A stretch of 64,000 nucleotides of DNA. Source: CAYPPG01 sp964412555. GTDB lineage: Bacteria > Hinthialibacterota > Hinthialibacteria > Hinthialibacterales > Hinthialibacteraceae. The stretch covers positions 8,685 through 72,684 of the forward strand of contig CAYPPG010000038.1 in the NCBI GenBank assembly GCA_964412555.1, written 5' to 3'. This document shows, piece after piece, positions 53,201 through 61,369 of the stretch. The notes under the pieces are model-generated. The model was given only the letters and a program-made list of their open reading frames with translations, was not told the origin of the DNA and did not search any database. A program made the position numbers and the translations under genes. The stretch's first letter is position 1. Each line of letters begins with the position of its first letter.

Positions 53201-53822
53201 CGATATTGGGTACGGCGGTCTGGATCATGTGCTGGCTTCCGGACGCAACGTCAATGTATTGGTTCTGGATACGGAAGTCTATTCCAATACAGGGGGTCAG
53301 ATGTCGAAAGCCACACCCCGCGCAGCAGTTGCCAAGTTCGCATTTGGTGGGAAACCAATGCCGAAAAAGGATCTTGGCATGATCGCGATGGCTTATGGTA
53401 ACATCTATGTCGCCAAAGTGGCCATGGGCGCCAATGACTTGCAAACAGTCAAAGCATTCATCGAAGCGGAAGCGTATGATGGTCCTTCGCTGATCCTTGC
53501 CTATAGCCACTGCATCGCTCATGGTATCAACATGCGGTTGGGTATGGAAACCCAGAAGGCCGCTGTGGATTGTGGTCATTGGCCGCTCTATCGATTCAAT
53601 CCTGAATTGGCGAATGAAGGTAAGAATCCGTTGAAATTGGATTCGCGCGATCCGAAGATTTCGTATCAAGATTTCGCCTATCAGCAAACACGATTCAAGA
53701 TGCTGACCAAGAGCCAGCCCGAAGCAGCCAAAAAACTCATCGAACTGGGTCAAGAAGATGTCACCGAACGTTGGCATTTGTACAAACAAATGGCAACTCT
53801 CGATTACGGCCCGGCCGACTAA
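50259..53822 (+). CDS. nifJ: Pyruvate:ferredoxin (flavodoxin) oxidoreductase
   Basis: 1187 residues, a complete single-chain enzyme that converts pyruvate and CoA to acetyl-CoA, CO2 and reduced ferredoxin. Domain order is standard: the pyrimidine-binding domain from DGNQAAAYVAHKTNEVCAIYPITPSS, the CoA-binding middle region, two 4Fe-4S motifs (CIQCAKCAMVCPH and CTGCGLCVQVCPA, about 690-760), and the thiamine-diphosphate domain with the proximal-cluster Cys in FSGACAGCGETPY, GNATGCSSIYGG, and LDTEVYSNTGGQMSKATP near the C-terminus. It implies a fermentative or anaerobic pyruvate route. GGAGG lies seven bases before the ATG; a strong terminator follows. Confidence 0.97.
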   Translation: MNRRMITIDGNQAAAYVAHKTNEVCAIYPITPSSNMGEWADQWSAEGKANIWGTIPDVVEMQSEGGASGAVHGALQTGALTTTFTASQGLLLMIPNMFKIAGELTSTVFHVSARSVATHALSIFGDHSDVMAARTTGFGFIASASIQEVMDMALIAQAASLKARVPFVHFFDGFRSSHEVQKVEELTEEDMRAMIDDDLVRAHRDRAMSPDRPVLRGTAQNPDVFFQCRETINPFYQKCPAIVQETMDRFAQVVGRHYHLFDYVGAPDAERVIVLMGSAADTAHETVEYMTNQGEKVGVIKVRVYRPFSVDHFIKALPTTVKKISVLDRTKEPGSTGEPLYLDVVNAVYESMANGTAPFKEVPCIVGGRYGLSSKEFTPAMIKGVFDDLQKETPKNHYTVGIVEDVTHSSLDYDPNFITEGEEVVRAMFYGLGADGTVGANKNSIKIIGEETPNYAQGYFVYDSRKAGSVTVSHLRFGPNPIRSTYLLNSANFIGCHQFVFLEKYDMLKNAIPGATFLLNSPYGPDEVWDKIPRKVQQDIIEKKIKFYVVDAYKVAKDTGMGARINTIMQTCFFAIANVIPKDEAIAKIKEAIKKTYGSKGDEIVNMNYNAVDKALDGLYEVQYPQQATSSIDVPPPVSPKAPEFVRDVLGQLIANEGDSVPVSKFPVDGTFPTGTTQWEKRNIAMEIPVWDPDVCIQCAKCAMVCPHATIRMNFYDPKYLDNAPPTFKSADARGKEYEGLKYTIQVAPEDCTGCGLCVQVCPAKNKKEPKFKAINMEPQIPLREQERENFEFFLNLPEMDRTQIKIDTVKGSQLLTPLFEFSGACAGCGETPYVMLLTQLFGDRALIGNATGCSSIYGGNLPTTPYTTNRDGRGPTWSNSLFEDNAEFAMGFRLTIDKLNQYGKELLQKLAGQIGDVLVDQIVNAQQKNEADIKEQRDRVEILKSKLKEIDSPEAKNLLNIADYLVKKSVWALGGDGWAYDIGYGGLDHVLASGRNVNVLVLDTEVYSNTGGQMSKATPRAAVAKFAFGGKPMPKKDLGMIAMAYGNIYVAKVAMGANDLQTVKAFIEAEAYDGPSLILAYSHCIAHGINMRLGMETQKAAVDCGHWPLYRFNPELANEGKNPLKLDSRDPKISYQDFAYQQTRFKMLTKSQPEAAKKLIELGQEDVTERWHLYKQMATLDYGPAD

Positions 53823-53839
53823 TTCACGTACAATTCAAG

Positions 53840-53872
53840 AAAGGAGCGGTTTTTTTAAAACCGCTCCTTTAA
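53840..53872 (+). terminator. Terminator after nifJ
   Basis: Perfect 14-bp stem AAAGGAGCGGTTTT / AAAACCGCTCCTTT with a TTT loop, 18 bases after the nifJ stop. A-tract and T-tract are part of the stem, so it may act in both directions. Confidence 0.85.
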
Positions 53873-53934
53873 AGCATTTTTAAATTAGTGAGTACTTTCA
53901 AATCCCAAAAAATGACAATGAAAGGACGAGCGAA

Positions 53935-54924
53935 ATGGATTTGACAACATCATATATGGGTCTCAAACTGAAAAACCCTGTAGTACCTTCTGCTTCTCCT
54001 TTATCCCGAGAAATCGATACAATTAAAGAGATGGAAGATGCAGGCGCATCCGCCATCGTTCTTTATTCTCTTTTCGAAGAGCAAATTTCATTTGAAGCGA
54101 AAGAATTGAATCATTTTCTCACCAAAGGAACAGAAAGCTTTGCCGAAGCCTTATCCTATTTCCCCGAACCGGAAGAGTTCCACTTGGGGCCGGATGGCTA
54201 TCTCGAGCATATTCGCAAAGCCAAAGAAGCGACAAGCATTCCAATTATCGGAAGTTTGAACGGTGTATCGACCGGCGGTTGGATAGAATATGCCAAGAAA
54301 ATGCAGGAAGCGGGCGCAGATGCTGTCGAGCTAAATGTATATTATATTCCGACGGATCCTTCCTTGACTTCGGAAAAAGTAGAGCAAATTTATCTGGATA
54401 TTGTGAAAGAAGTGAAACAATCCGTCACCTGCCCCGTTGCCGTGAAATTGAGTCCTTATTTCACCTCCATGAATTCCTTGGCAAACCGTCTTGTCGACGG
54501 TGGAGCGAATGGCCTGGTTTTATTCAATCGCTTCTATCAGCCGGATATTGATATTGAAAACCTGGAAGTGGGACCGAATTTACTTCTCAGTACGCCACAA
54601 GAATTACGGCTTCCTCTTCGCTGGATTGCGATCCTCTATAACCGTGTAAATGCCGATCTCGCCGGTACGACCGGTATTTATTCAGCTGAAGATGCCATCA
54701 AAATGCTGATGGCCGGCGCCAGCGCCACAATGATGTGCTCAGCTTTGCTTCGTCATGGCGTTGGACGCATCAAAGAAGTCCTTGCCGACATGCAAACGTG
54801 GATGGAAGAACACGAGTACGAATCAGTCAATCAAATGCAGGGCAGTATGAGCCAAAAATCCTGCCCCGAACCATCCGCTTTCGAACGGGCGAATTATATG
54901 AAAACATTGCAAAGTTACGTTTAA
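53935..54924 (+). CDS. Dihydroorotate dehydrogenase-like flavoprotein
   Basis: 329 residues of the DHOD TIM-barrel family: MDLTTSYMGLKLKNPVVPSASPLS, the SGS-like IIGSLNGVSTGGW, ELNVYYIP, VAVKLSPYFTS, and the FMN-site TGIYSAEDAIKMLMAGASATMMCSALL. This subgroup often lies next to nifJ and is annotated as DHOD-like; it lacks a neighbouring pyrimidine gene, so a role in pyrimidine synthesis is doubtful and a link to the oxidoreductase is more likely. GAAAGGA precedes the ATG. Terminators stand on both sides, so it can be transcribed alone. Confidence 0.88.
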   Translation: MDLTTSYMGLKLKNPVVPSASPLSREIDTIKEMEDAGASAIVLYSLFEEQISFEAKELNHFLTKGTESFAEALSYFPEPEEFHLGPDGYLEHIRKAKEATSIPIIGSLNGVSTGGWIEYAKKMQEAGADAVELNVYYIPTDPSLTSEKVEQIYLDIVKEVKQSVTCPVAVKLSPYFTSMNSLANRLVDGGANGLVLFNRFYQPDIDIENLEVGPNLLLSTPQELRLPLRWIAILYNRVNADLAGTTGIYSAEDAIKMLMAGASATMMCSALLRHGVGRIKEVLADMQTWMEEHEYESVNQMQGSMSQKSCPEPSAFERANYMKTLQSYV

Positions 54925-54949
54925 ATCCAATTCTTCTCAAAACAAATCG

Positions 54950-54993
54950 AAACCCTTTTCGAACAATGGCTCTCGAAAAGGGTTTTTCTTTTT
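54950..54993 (+). terminator. Rho-independent terminator
   Basis: AAACCCTTTTCGA / TCGAAAAGGGTTT, a perfect 13-bp stem with a 10-base loop, followed by TTCTTTTTT. It lies 25 bases after the stop of the DHOD-like gene. Confidence 0.9.
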
Positions 54994-55052
54994 TATAGAA
55001 TAAATTCGAAACATCAGTAACCACTATACAGACCTGATTGTGATAGATAAAC

Positions 55053-55811
55053 ATGTCTCTTTTCATACTTATCCCTGCACTATTCATCATCTCCGCCTGT
55101 TATGCATCTGTCGGTTTAGGCGGTGGTTCCGCTTATTTGGCGGTCTTGTCATTTTGGGATACGAATCCGGATGTCATTCGTCCGATGGCATGGGCATTGA
55201 ACATCGTTTGCAGTGGAGTCGTATTCTGGAACTATGCCCGGCGTGGTTTTTTTAATTTTCGCATTGCCACTCCCTATCTAATTGGAGGTTTGCTTGGATC
55301 AGTTCTTGGGGCAAGGATACCTATATCAGAGGAGTTTTTCCGTCTTCTTCTCGCAACGGTACTATTCATCGTTTCTATCCGTATGATTTTTCAGCGTTCT
55401 CCACAATCTCAATCGGATACAGCTGCGAACCAACCTTTCATGCTCCCATTAACAATCGGAGGAGCAGTCGGTATTTTATCCGGGCTCGTCGGGATCGGAG
55501 GCGGGATTGTCTTGGGACCGATCATCATTGGTTTAGGTTGGCTGGACGTTAAACATACAGCACCGATTACCAGCCTTTTTATTTTTGTCAGTTCAGCGGG
55601 AGCATTTTTGTCGTTTCTTTTTAAAAGTGGAGGCGTAGATTGGCTGGAATTACTAGTTTTGGGGATCACCGTCAATATAGGAGGTTTTCTCGGTTCCCGT
55701 TTTGGCTCCGGAATGGCCTCGCCAGTTCTACTCAAGAGGATTTTCGCCGGGATTACTTTAATCGCATCCATTCGACTTTATGGATCAGCTGTGAGTAGTT
55801 ACTTTTTCTAA
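55053..55811 (+). CDS. TSUP-family (TauE/SafE) membrane transporter
   Basis: 252 residues, about eight membrane helices, in two related halves. The first carries ACYASVGLGGGSAYLAVL, the second VGILSGLVGIGGGIVLGPI, the paired Gly-rich motifs of the TSUP family, which exports sulfite, sulfoacetate or related anions. The substrate is not deducible. The start lacks a good ribosome-binding site. No sulfur-metabolism gene adjoins. Confidence 0.9.
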   Translation: MSLFILIPALFIISACYASVGLGGGSAYLAVLSFWDTNPDVIRPMAWALNIVCSGVVFWNYARRGFFNFRIATPYLIGGLLGSVLGARIPISEEFFRLLLATVLFIVSIRMIFQRSPQSQSDTAANQPFMLPLTIGGAVGILSGLVGIGGGIVLGPIIIGLGWLDVKHTAPITSLFIFVSSAGAFLSFLFKSGGVDWLELLVLGITVNIGGFLGSRFGSGMASPVLLKRIFAGITLIASIRLYGSAVSSYFF

Positions 55812-55889
55812 TGAAAACACGTAAAATGGTATCATGGATTATCTTGAAACCCATTTCGCTTACCTTTGGCACCCAAGGTGTATGGCAGT

Positions 55890-55925
55890 GGGTAGCAAGG
55901 GCAAGCGTCAGTCTGCCCTTGCCAA
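55890..55925. repeat. Hairpin repeat (family copy 11)
   Basis: CAAGGGCA-N10-TGCCCTTG (55896-55921), with the loop AGCGTCAGTC close to AGCGAAGTC of the copy at 37342. The stem differs at one pair (C-G for T-A), changed in both arms. Confidence 0.8.
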
Positions 55926-55997
55926 TGAGCGCTATCTATCAAAGGAAGACTATACCTTGTCACTCCGACAAATTCTATTTGCATAAGGAAATCCAAA

Positions 55998-56672
55998 ATG
56001 AACGATAAATGGAAAGCCCGTTTCAAAAATATCTGGCAGGAATGGATCAAGCCATTCCTGATTATTCTTGTGATTGTCACTTCGTTTCGCTCCGCCGTCG
56101 CCGATTGGAACGATGTTCCGACCGGTTCCATGAAACCGACCATCCTCGAGGGAGACCGCATTTTTGTAAACAAACTGGCCTATGACCTTAAAATTCCTTT
56201 CACGACAACCCATATAGCGGAATGGGGCAATCCGAAGCGGGGGGATATCGTGGTATTCTTTTCTCCCGATGATGAAAAACGCCTTGTCAAGCGAGTGATT
56301 GGCGTCCCTGGAGATATTGTGGAAATGAAAAATAACCGCCTTTATATCAATGATCAGGAAATATCATATGAATCAGCAGAAATCCCGCAATTTGAAAACT
56401 TTACAATCCGGGAAGAATTCCTTGGCGAGAAAAAACATTTTATGATGCTTACACCGGGCAAACGAGGAATCCGCTCCTTTGGTCCGATTGAGATTCCGGA
56501 GGATCAATATTTCATGATGGGTGACAACCGCGACAATAGTTTTGACTCCCGATGGTTCGGGCTGGTGGAACGGGACCGTATCGTCGGCCAGGTACCGGCC
56601 GTTGTTCTTTCTTTAGATCGCGAAAAGTTTTATTTCCCCCGGTGGGATCGTTTTTTTACAAAATTGCCATAA
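55998..56672 (+). CDS. lepB: Signal peptidase I
   Basis: 224 residues. One N-terminal membrane anchor (PFLIILVIVTSF), then the catalytic Ser44 in VPTGSMKPTILEGD and the general-base Lys98 in KRLVKRVIGVPGD, with GDNRDNSFDSRWFG (about 175-188) closing the signature set. It removes signal peptides from exported proteins, many of which are encoded in this window. The region about 100-160 is longer than in Gram-positive types, as in diderm enzymes. The ATG has no strong ribosome-binding site. Confidence 0.95.
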   Translation: MNDKWKARFKNIWQEWIKPFLIILVIVTSFRSAVADWNDVPTGSMKPTILEGDRIFVNKLAYDLKIPFTTTHIAEWGNPKRGDIVVFFSPDDEKRLVKRVIGVPGDIVEMKNNRLYINDQEISYESAEIPQFENFTIREEFLGEKKHFMMLTPGKRGIRSFGPIEIPEDQYFMMGDNRDNSFDSRWFGLVERDRIVGQVPAVVLSLDREKFYFPRWDRFFTKLP

Positions 56673-56717
56673 AATAGAAATGAAGAGTATTTCTTCTCTT
56701 TTCAATTTATAACTCGA

Positions 56718-58562
56718 TTGTTTTCATTTCTCATGGCTTTATCTTTACTCCGTCTCGTCTTTTGTATTCCTTTACTCGTTCCTCTTTTCATTTGTTTACT
56801 CATTTCGTTTTTCAATCCATCCTTCGTCGATGGATTACCGGTTTCCCTGATTCTGATTACGCTTTTCCTCTCGATTTTCTTGTTCATTTTTATATTTACG
56901 TTCTACCGATTGTTGCCTGCTGATCATTCATTCCACCAATCGATGGGCAAAATGATTGTGAGACTCGGTCAACGGCGAATTGTCTTTGGAATCGCAGTTT
57001 TTTCTTTCGCCCTTTACGCTATTCTTTTTGGGGTTTCTTCTTATTTGTCACAAGCGAATCAAGATATAGATTCTCCTTCCCTCATCATTATTGGCCTGGA
57101 TGGTGCAACATGGGATATTATCGATCCTTTGATGGCTGAAGGGAAACTCCCTAATCTTCAAAAATTGAGTAACAATGGGATTAGAAGCCCTTTGGAAAGT
57201 ATTGAACCAATGCGTTCACCAAGCCTTTGGACATCGATTTGCACCGGAGTTTCCGTCGAATCTCATGGTATTACCGGCTTTCTTTCCACCAAAGCCGATT
57301 TGAAATCGCAACGCATTTGGGAAATCTGTGCGGAACATGGACTTCGGGTTGGTCTCTATTCTTGGTTGCTTTCCTGGCCTCCCGCTTATTATTGCGATTT
57401 CGTGATCCCGTCCTGGATGGCCAAAACGCCGGAAACGTATCCTTCGCGATATGCATGTTTACAAGAAATTTATCTAGAACAAGATCGTGCAGGAGGGGAG
57501 GTGCAGATTCTCCGTTCTTTATTTCAATGCGCCTGCAATGGCGCACGATTGCGAAGCATCGAGCAGATGTTCCGGTTTTACTGGAAGGATTGGTTTGGGC
57601 TTACGGAAGAAGAACGATTGGCCCAAAAAGCATTTGCCGACGTGCGCATCCGAACCGATATGTTTTTGGATTTGCTTCGCCGCTATTCGCCGGATGTCAC
57701 CACCTTTACCCTTTATGGAACGGACAAACTCGGTCATCGTTTTTGGCATTATATGTCACCTGAAGCATTCCCCGATTTTGAGAATCTCCCGAATCGATTT
57801 GCAAACGTGATTCCCGATTATTATCAAAAAGCCGATCAGGCACTCGGCCGTATACTCGATAGTCTGCCGCCGTCAACCCATATCCTTGTTCTATCGGACC
57901 ATGGAATGAAGGCCGATTCGGCTCTGCCACGGCAATTTTTTCTCAACATTCCTGAATTATTACAAGCAATGAAGATCAAAAATAGAATTTATCATTCAAC
58001 GGTTTCCCGGCGGTTCATTTTTGATTGTAGCAATATGAGACCCAAGGATGTATTGCAACTTGCTACGACTCTCCAAACTATTCATTTTGCATCGTCCAAA
58101 GAGCCGGTATTTCAAGTCGAGACCGATGACAATCAGCACATACAACTCCGAACCAATTTTTCTCTCTCTTGGCACCCCGATTCCCCGATTCTTAAAAAAC
58201 AAAAAATCATCCTTGACGGGAAAACTTACCCCACTTCCCGTTTTTTCTTTTCACGGACGTTCTCGGGCTGTCATGATCTTCAGGGGATACTGATCCTAAG
58301 CGGACCAGCTTTTCAAAAGGAAGGGAGACTCACCAATCCAACACTCTTGGATATCGCTCCGACAGTCCTTTATTTACTCGGGTTTCCAATTAGTCAGGAA
58401 ATGGAAGGAAAAATTCTTACCGAAGCCTTCAATCCTTCCTACCTCGAAGATCATTCTCCAAAATATGTCAAAAAATATGAGCCTTTCGAGCCGGGACGCT
58501 TCGAACTACCAATCGACGATGAAAAGCTCAAAGAACGCTTGCAGCGGTTAGGTTACATTTAA
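56718..58562 (+). CDS. Membrane-anchored alkaline phosphatase-superfamily phosphodiesterase
   Basis: About 610 residues. Three N-terminal membrane helices (to about residue 110) precede a type I phosphodiesterase/nucleotide pyrophosphatase domain: the metal Asp in IIIGLDGATWDII, the nucleophile region MRSPSLWTSICTGV, GTDKLGHRFWHY and ILVLSDHGMK, and the LLDIAPTVLYLLGFPI end. Such proteins hydrolyse phosphodiesters or transfer phospho-groups to glycans and lipids in the envelope. The start is uncertain: TTG at 56718 or ATG at 56733, neither with a good ribosome-binding site. Confidence 0.88.
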   Translation: MFSFLMALSLLRLVFCIPLLVPLFICLLISFFNPSFVDGLPVSLILITLFLSIFLFIFIFTFYRLLPADHSFHQSMGKMIVRLGQRRIVFGIAVFSFALYAILFGVSSYLSQANQDIDSPSLIIIGLDGATWDIIDPLMAEGKLPNLQKLSNNGIRSPLESIEPMRSPSLWTSICTGVSVESHGITGFLSTKADLKSQRIWEICAEHGLRVGLYSWLLSWPPAYYCDFVIPSWMAKTPETYPSRYACLQEIYLEQDRAGGEVQILRSLFQCACNGARLRSIEQMFRFYWKDWFGLTEEERLAQKAFADVRIRTDMFLDLLRRYSPDVTTFTLYGTDKLGHRFWHYMSPEAFPDFENLPNRFANVIPDYYQKADQALGRILDSLPPSTHILVLSDHGMKADSALPRQFFLNIPELLQAMKIKNRIYHSTVSRRFIFDCSNMRPKDVLQLATTLQTIHFASSKEPVFQVETDDNQHIQLRTNFSLSWHPDSPILKKQKIILDGKTYPTSRFFFSRTFSGCHDLQGILILSGPAFQKEGRLTNPTLLDIAPTVLYLLGFPISQEMEGKILTEAFNPSYLEDHSPKYVKKYEPFEPGRFELPIDDEKLKERLQRLGYI

Positions 58563-58628
58563 AAAATTGTTGGGGTAAATTATAGATGAATCTATTGAAA
58601 TGAACAGCAAATTGAATTTATACTGTCC

Positions 58629-58880
58629 ATGGATGAACGGAATGTTTTCATTGGAGATACACGAGCCATGGAAATCACAAAAAAACGCGAATGGATCAAG
58701 TGCTCGACAGTGGCGATCGGATTTTACCTGATCGTGTATATTCTTATGGCTCATTTCTTTTTTGGCTATTTCAATCCATGGCTTATCGGAATCATTTTAC
58801 TGTTGGCCGGCGGGGATATCTGGGGGCTGCATTGGTGGATTCAACGGTATGGTGAGCAAGAGGATGACGATTATCCCTAG
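58629..58880 (+). CDS. Small membrane protein, unknown
   Basis: 83 codons from the ATG at 58629, or 70 from the ATG at 58668. Two hydrophobic segments (CSTVAIGFYLIVYILMAHFFF and PWLIGIILLLAGGDIWGL) with an acidic tail QEDDDYP suggest a two-pass inner-membrane protein. No family recognised; downstream of the phosphodiesterase by 66 bases on the same strand. Confidence 0.5.
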   Translation: MDERNVFIGDTRAMEITKKREWIKCSTVAIGFYLIVYILMAHFFFGYFNPWLIGIILLLAGGDIWGLHWWIQRYGEQEDDDYP

Positions 58881-58894
58881 CATTTCACTTCTTA

Positions 58895-58926
58895 GACAAG
58901 GGCAGACTGGCGCATTGCCATTGTTA
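58895..58926. repeat. Hairpin repeat (family copy 12, decayed)
   Basis: CAAGGGCA-N11-TGCCATTG (58897-58923), one mismatch in the stem, opposite loop orientation to 55890-55925. It lies between convergent genes. Confidence 0.6.
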
Positions 58927-58940
58927 TCCGGAAGTATTTT

Positions 58941-61277
58941 TTACTTTAAATATTGAACAATTTTCAAGGCGCTTTCTTTTCCCCGATCCCCGATTTCCAA
59001 TGGAGGTCCGGCGCAGGAAGGGCATCCGCTTCTACATGAACATCCCTGTACCAAATCTTCCGCCGCCTTGAAGATTTGCTGATCAATATCGTAAATCTTC
59101 CGTGCGATGCCAATTCCGCCGGGATAGACGTCATATAGATAAATCGTCGGCAATCCTGAAAACGGAGCGCGCACCATCGGCGCAGAGCAAATATCCCGAG
59201 GATCGCACAACACAAAGACGGGAACCACATTAGAAATTGCAGTCGCCAAGGCGCGTAATCCACCTCCCAAATCGACATTTTGCGAAACCAGTTCGGTTGC
59301 CGCTTCCGCCGTGATCTCCAGCCAATACGATTCGGTTTGCTTGTCTAATTGCGGCAAATGAATATTCCCGAAACCGACGTTTTCATGCGTTTCAAAGCGA
59401 ATTTTCTTGTATTTTGGAACGATAGTGCTGACAGCCACTTCCCCGAAATAGCGATACGCGTGAGTGGAATGGTTCTCCTGTTCACTTTGAATTCGCTCGC
59501 ACATATCGGAGGTGATCACTTTGATATCGCTCTCTTCGATTGAATCTGTATAATAATCGACCTCCACTTCCCGCGCATACGCCGTCCGGCCATCCCAATC
59601 GAGTTTATCGATTACATACTGCCTGCTTTGATGGAGATAAATCGCCTGCTCATGAATCAGCATAGGAGCGCTGTGCAAATCCACTTCTCCCAAAACACTG
59701 TTGTTATCGGATGTATTGATGATGACAAAATTCTCCGATGAAGCGGAACGCAATGAAATTTCTTCCGCCGGATAGGCCGCATTGGACCAAAACCATTTAT
59801 CGCTGGAATGCCGAAGGACACGTTCCTCTTCCAGATATTGAAGCACTCCACCGACTTCTTCTTTCCCGAAACGCTCCCCGTCTGTAATTGGTAATTCGAA
59901 GGCTCCGCATTTGAGATGGCTGACCATGATTGCAAGATTGTCGGGATTGATGAGACCGCATTCCGGTGTGGTGGAAAAGAAATACCGTGGATGTTGAATG
60001 ATAAATTGATCCAACGGAGCCGAACTTGCGACCAGGATCACAACCGATGTATCTTGTGAACGTCCTGCCCGTCCTCCTTGTTGCCAGGTCGAGGAAATCG
60101 TTCCCGGATAGCCTGCTAGAACCGCCGCTTTCAAACGGCCAATATCGATGCCCAATTCCAGTGCATTGGTACTCACTACTCCAAGATAACGTCCCGTCCG
60201 GGTACCTTCTTCTATATCCCGCCGCTCATTCGGCAGATATCCTCCACGATAGGCACGTATTCGATTCGGATCCTTCTTATGCCGAGTCATCGCCCGTTTG
60301 AGATAGGTGGATAGAATTTCTACCCGAAGGCGGCTTCGCCCAAATACAATCGTTTGGATTCCCTTCAACAGAAAGGAAGTGGCGATTCGCCCCGCTTCGT
60401 TGATGACGGATTTCCGAATCCCCAATTCCCGGTTGACAACGGGTGGATTGTAGAATATGAAATGCTTTTCCCCACGCGGCGCTCCGTTTTGATCGACCAA
60501 TCGAAACGGCTGGCCGATCAATTCTTCCGCCAGTTCCTTGGGATTCGCAATCGTCGCCGAACAGCAGATAAATTGCGGGTTGGAATTGTAAAACTTACAG
60601 ATTCGGCGAAGGCGGCGCATCAAATTCGCCATATGGCTTCCGAAGACGCCTCTGTAATGGTGCACTTCGTCGATCACTACAAACTTCAAGTTTTCAAACA
60701 AGCGAATCCATAAGGTGTGATGGGGAAGGATACCGGTATGCAGCATATCCGGATTGGTCACGATAATATGTCCGGAATTCCGGATCGAACGCCGGGCATT
60801 TTGAGGAGTATCACCGTCGAAGGTATGCACCTTCAAATCATGCCCTAAACCGGAAGATAATTCCCGCACTTCCAGCAACTGATCCTGTGAAAGTGCTTTG
60901 GTCGGGAACAAATACAATGCCCGTGCTTCGGGATTCACCTTCGTCAAGTGATGCAGCACCGGCAAGTTATAACACATGGTTTTCCCGGAAGCCGTAGGAG
61001 TGACCACAGTTACATTATCCCCCTGCAGAGCAATGGAAACAGCCTCTGCTTGATGTGAATACAAACTCCCAATTCCCCGGTTTTGTAGCAGATTTTTCAG
61101 ATCTTCGGAAAAATTATCTGGCCACTCACCATAAACCGGAGGCTGTGCCGGGATCGTGTGCCAGAAGGTTACATTATTCCGGAATTGCGGATTCGAGCGG
61201 AATGTTTCTAGTACAGTATCTACGGAAATATTTTCATCTGTGATTGTTTTACATCCATTTGTTTGCTTTTCTATCAT
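58941..61277 (-). CDS. MrfA/YprA-type DEAD/DEAH helicase with DUF1998 domain
   Basis: 778 residues. RecA1: SLYSHQAEAVSIALQGDNVTVVTPTASGKTMCY (Q motif and Walker A), LYLFPTKALSQDQ, TNPDMLH and the DEVH box VIDEVHHYRG, CCSATI. RecA2: VVSTNALELGIDIG and QQGGRAGRS. The C-terminal DUF1998 region ends with the four-Cys metal site CSCRSGCPSC. The same layout is found in B. subtilis MrfA, a DNA helicase for mitomycin-damage repair, and in Hrq1. No MrfB-like exonuclease gene adjoins. Complete. Confidence 0.93.
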   Translation of the reverse strand: MIEKQTNGCKTITDENISVDTVLETFRSNPQFRNNVTFWHTIPAQPPVYGEWPDNFSEDLKNLLQNRGIGSLYSHQAEAVSIALQGDNVTVVTPTASGKTMCYNLPVLHHLTKVNPEARALYLFPTKALSQDQLLEVRELSSGLGHDLKVHTFDGDTPQNARRSIRNSGHIIVTNPDMLHTGILPHHTLWIRLFENLKFVVIDEVHHYRGVFGSHMANLMRRLRRICKFYNSNPQFICCSATIANPKELAEELIGQPFRLVDQNGAPRGEKHFIFYNPPVVNRELGIRKSVINEAGRIATSFLLKGIQTIVFGRSRLRVEILSTYLKRAMTRHKKDPNRIRAYRGGYLPNERRDIEEGTRTGRYLGVVSTNALELGIDIGRLKAAVLAGYPGTISSTWQQGGRAGRSQDTSVVILVASSAPLDQFIIQHPRYFFSTTPECGLINPDNLAIMVSHLKCGAFELPITDGERFGKEEVGGVLQYLEEERVLRHSSDKWFWSNAAYPAEEISLRSASSENFVIINTSDNNSVLGEVDLHSAPMLIHEQAIYLHQSRQYVIDKLDWDGRTAYAREVEVDYYTDSIEESDIKVITSDMCERIQSEQENHSTHAYRYFGEVAVSTIVPKYKKIRFETHENVGFGNIHLPQLDKQTESYWLEITAEAATELVSQNVDLGGGLRALATAISNVVPVFVLCDPRDICSAPMVRAPFSGLPTIYLYDVYPGGIGIARKIYDIDQQIFKAAEDLVQGCSCRSGCPSCAGPPLEIGDRGKESALKIVQYLK

Positions 61278-61369
61278 AATCCCTCATCCCATAATACAAT
61301 TTTAAATTCCTCTAGGTTCAATAGACATCGAAATAAGAGTATTTGTCACTATTTTAAAGTCAACCTAAG

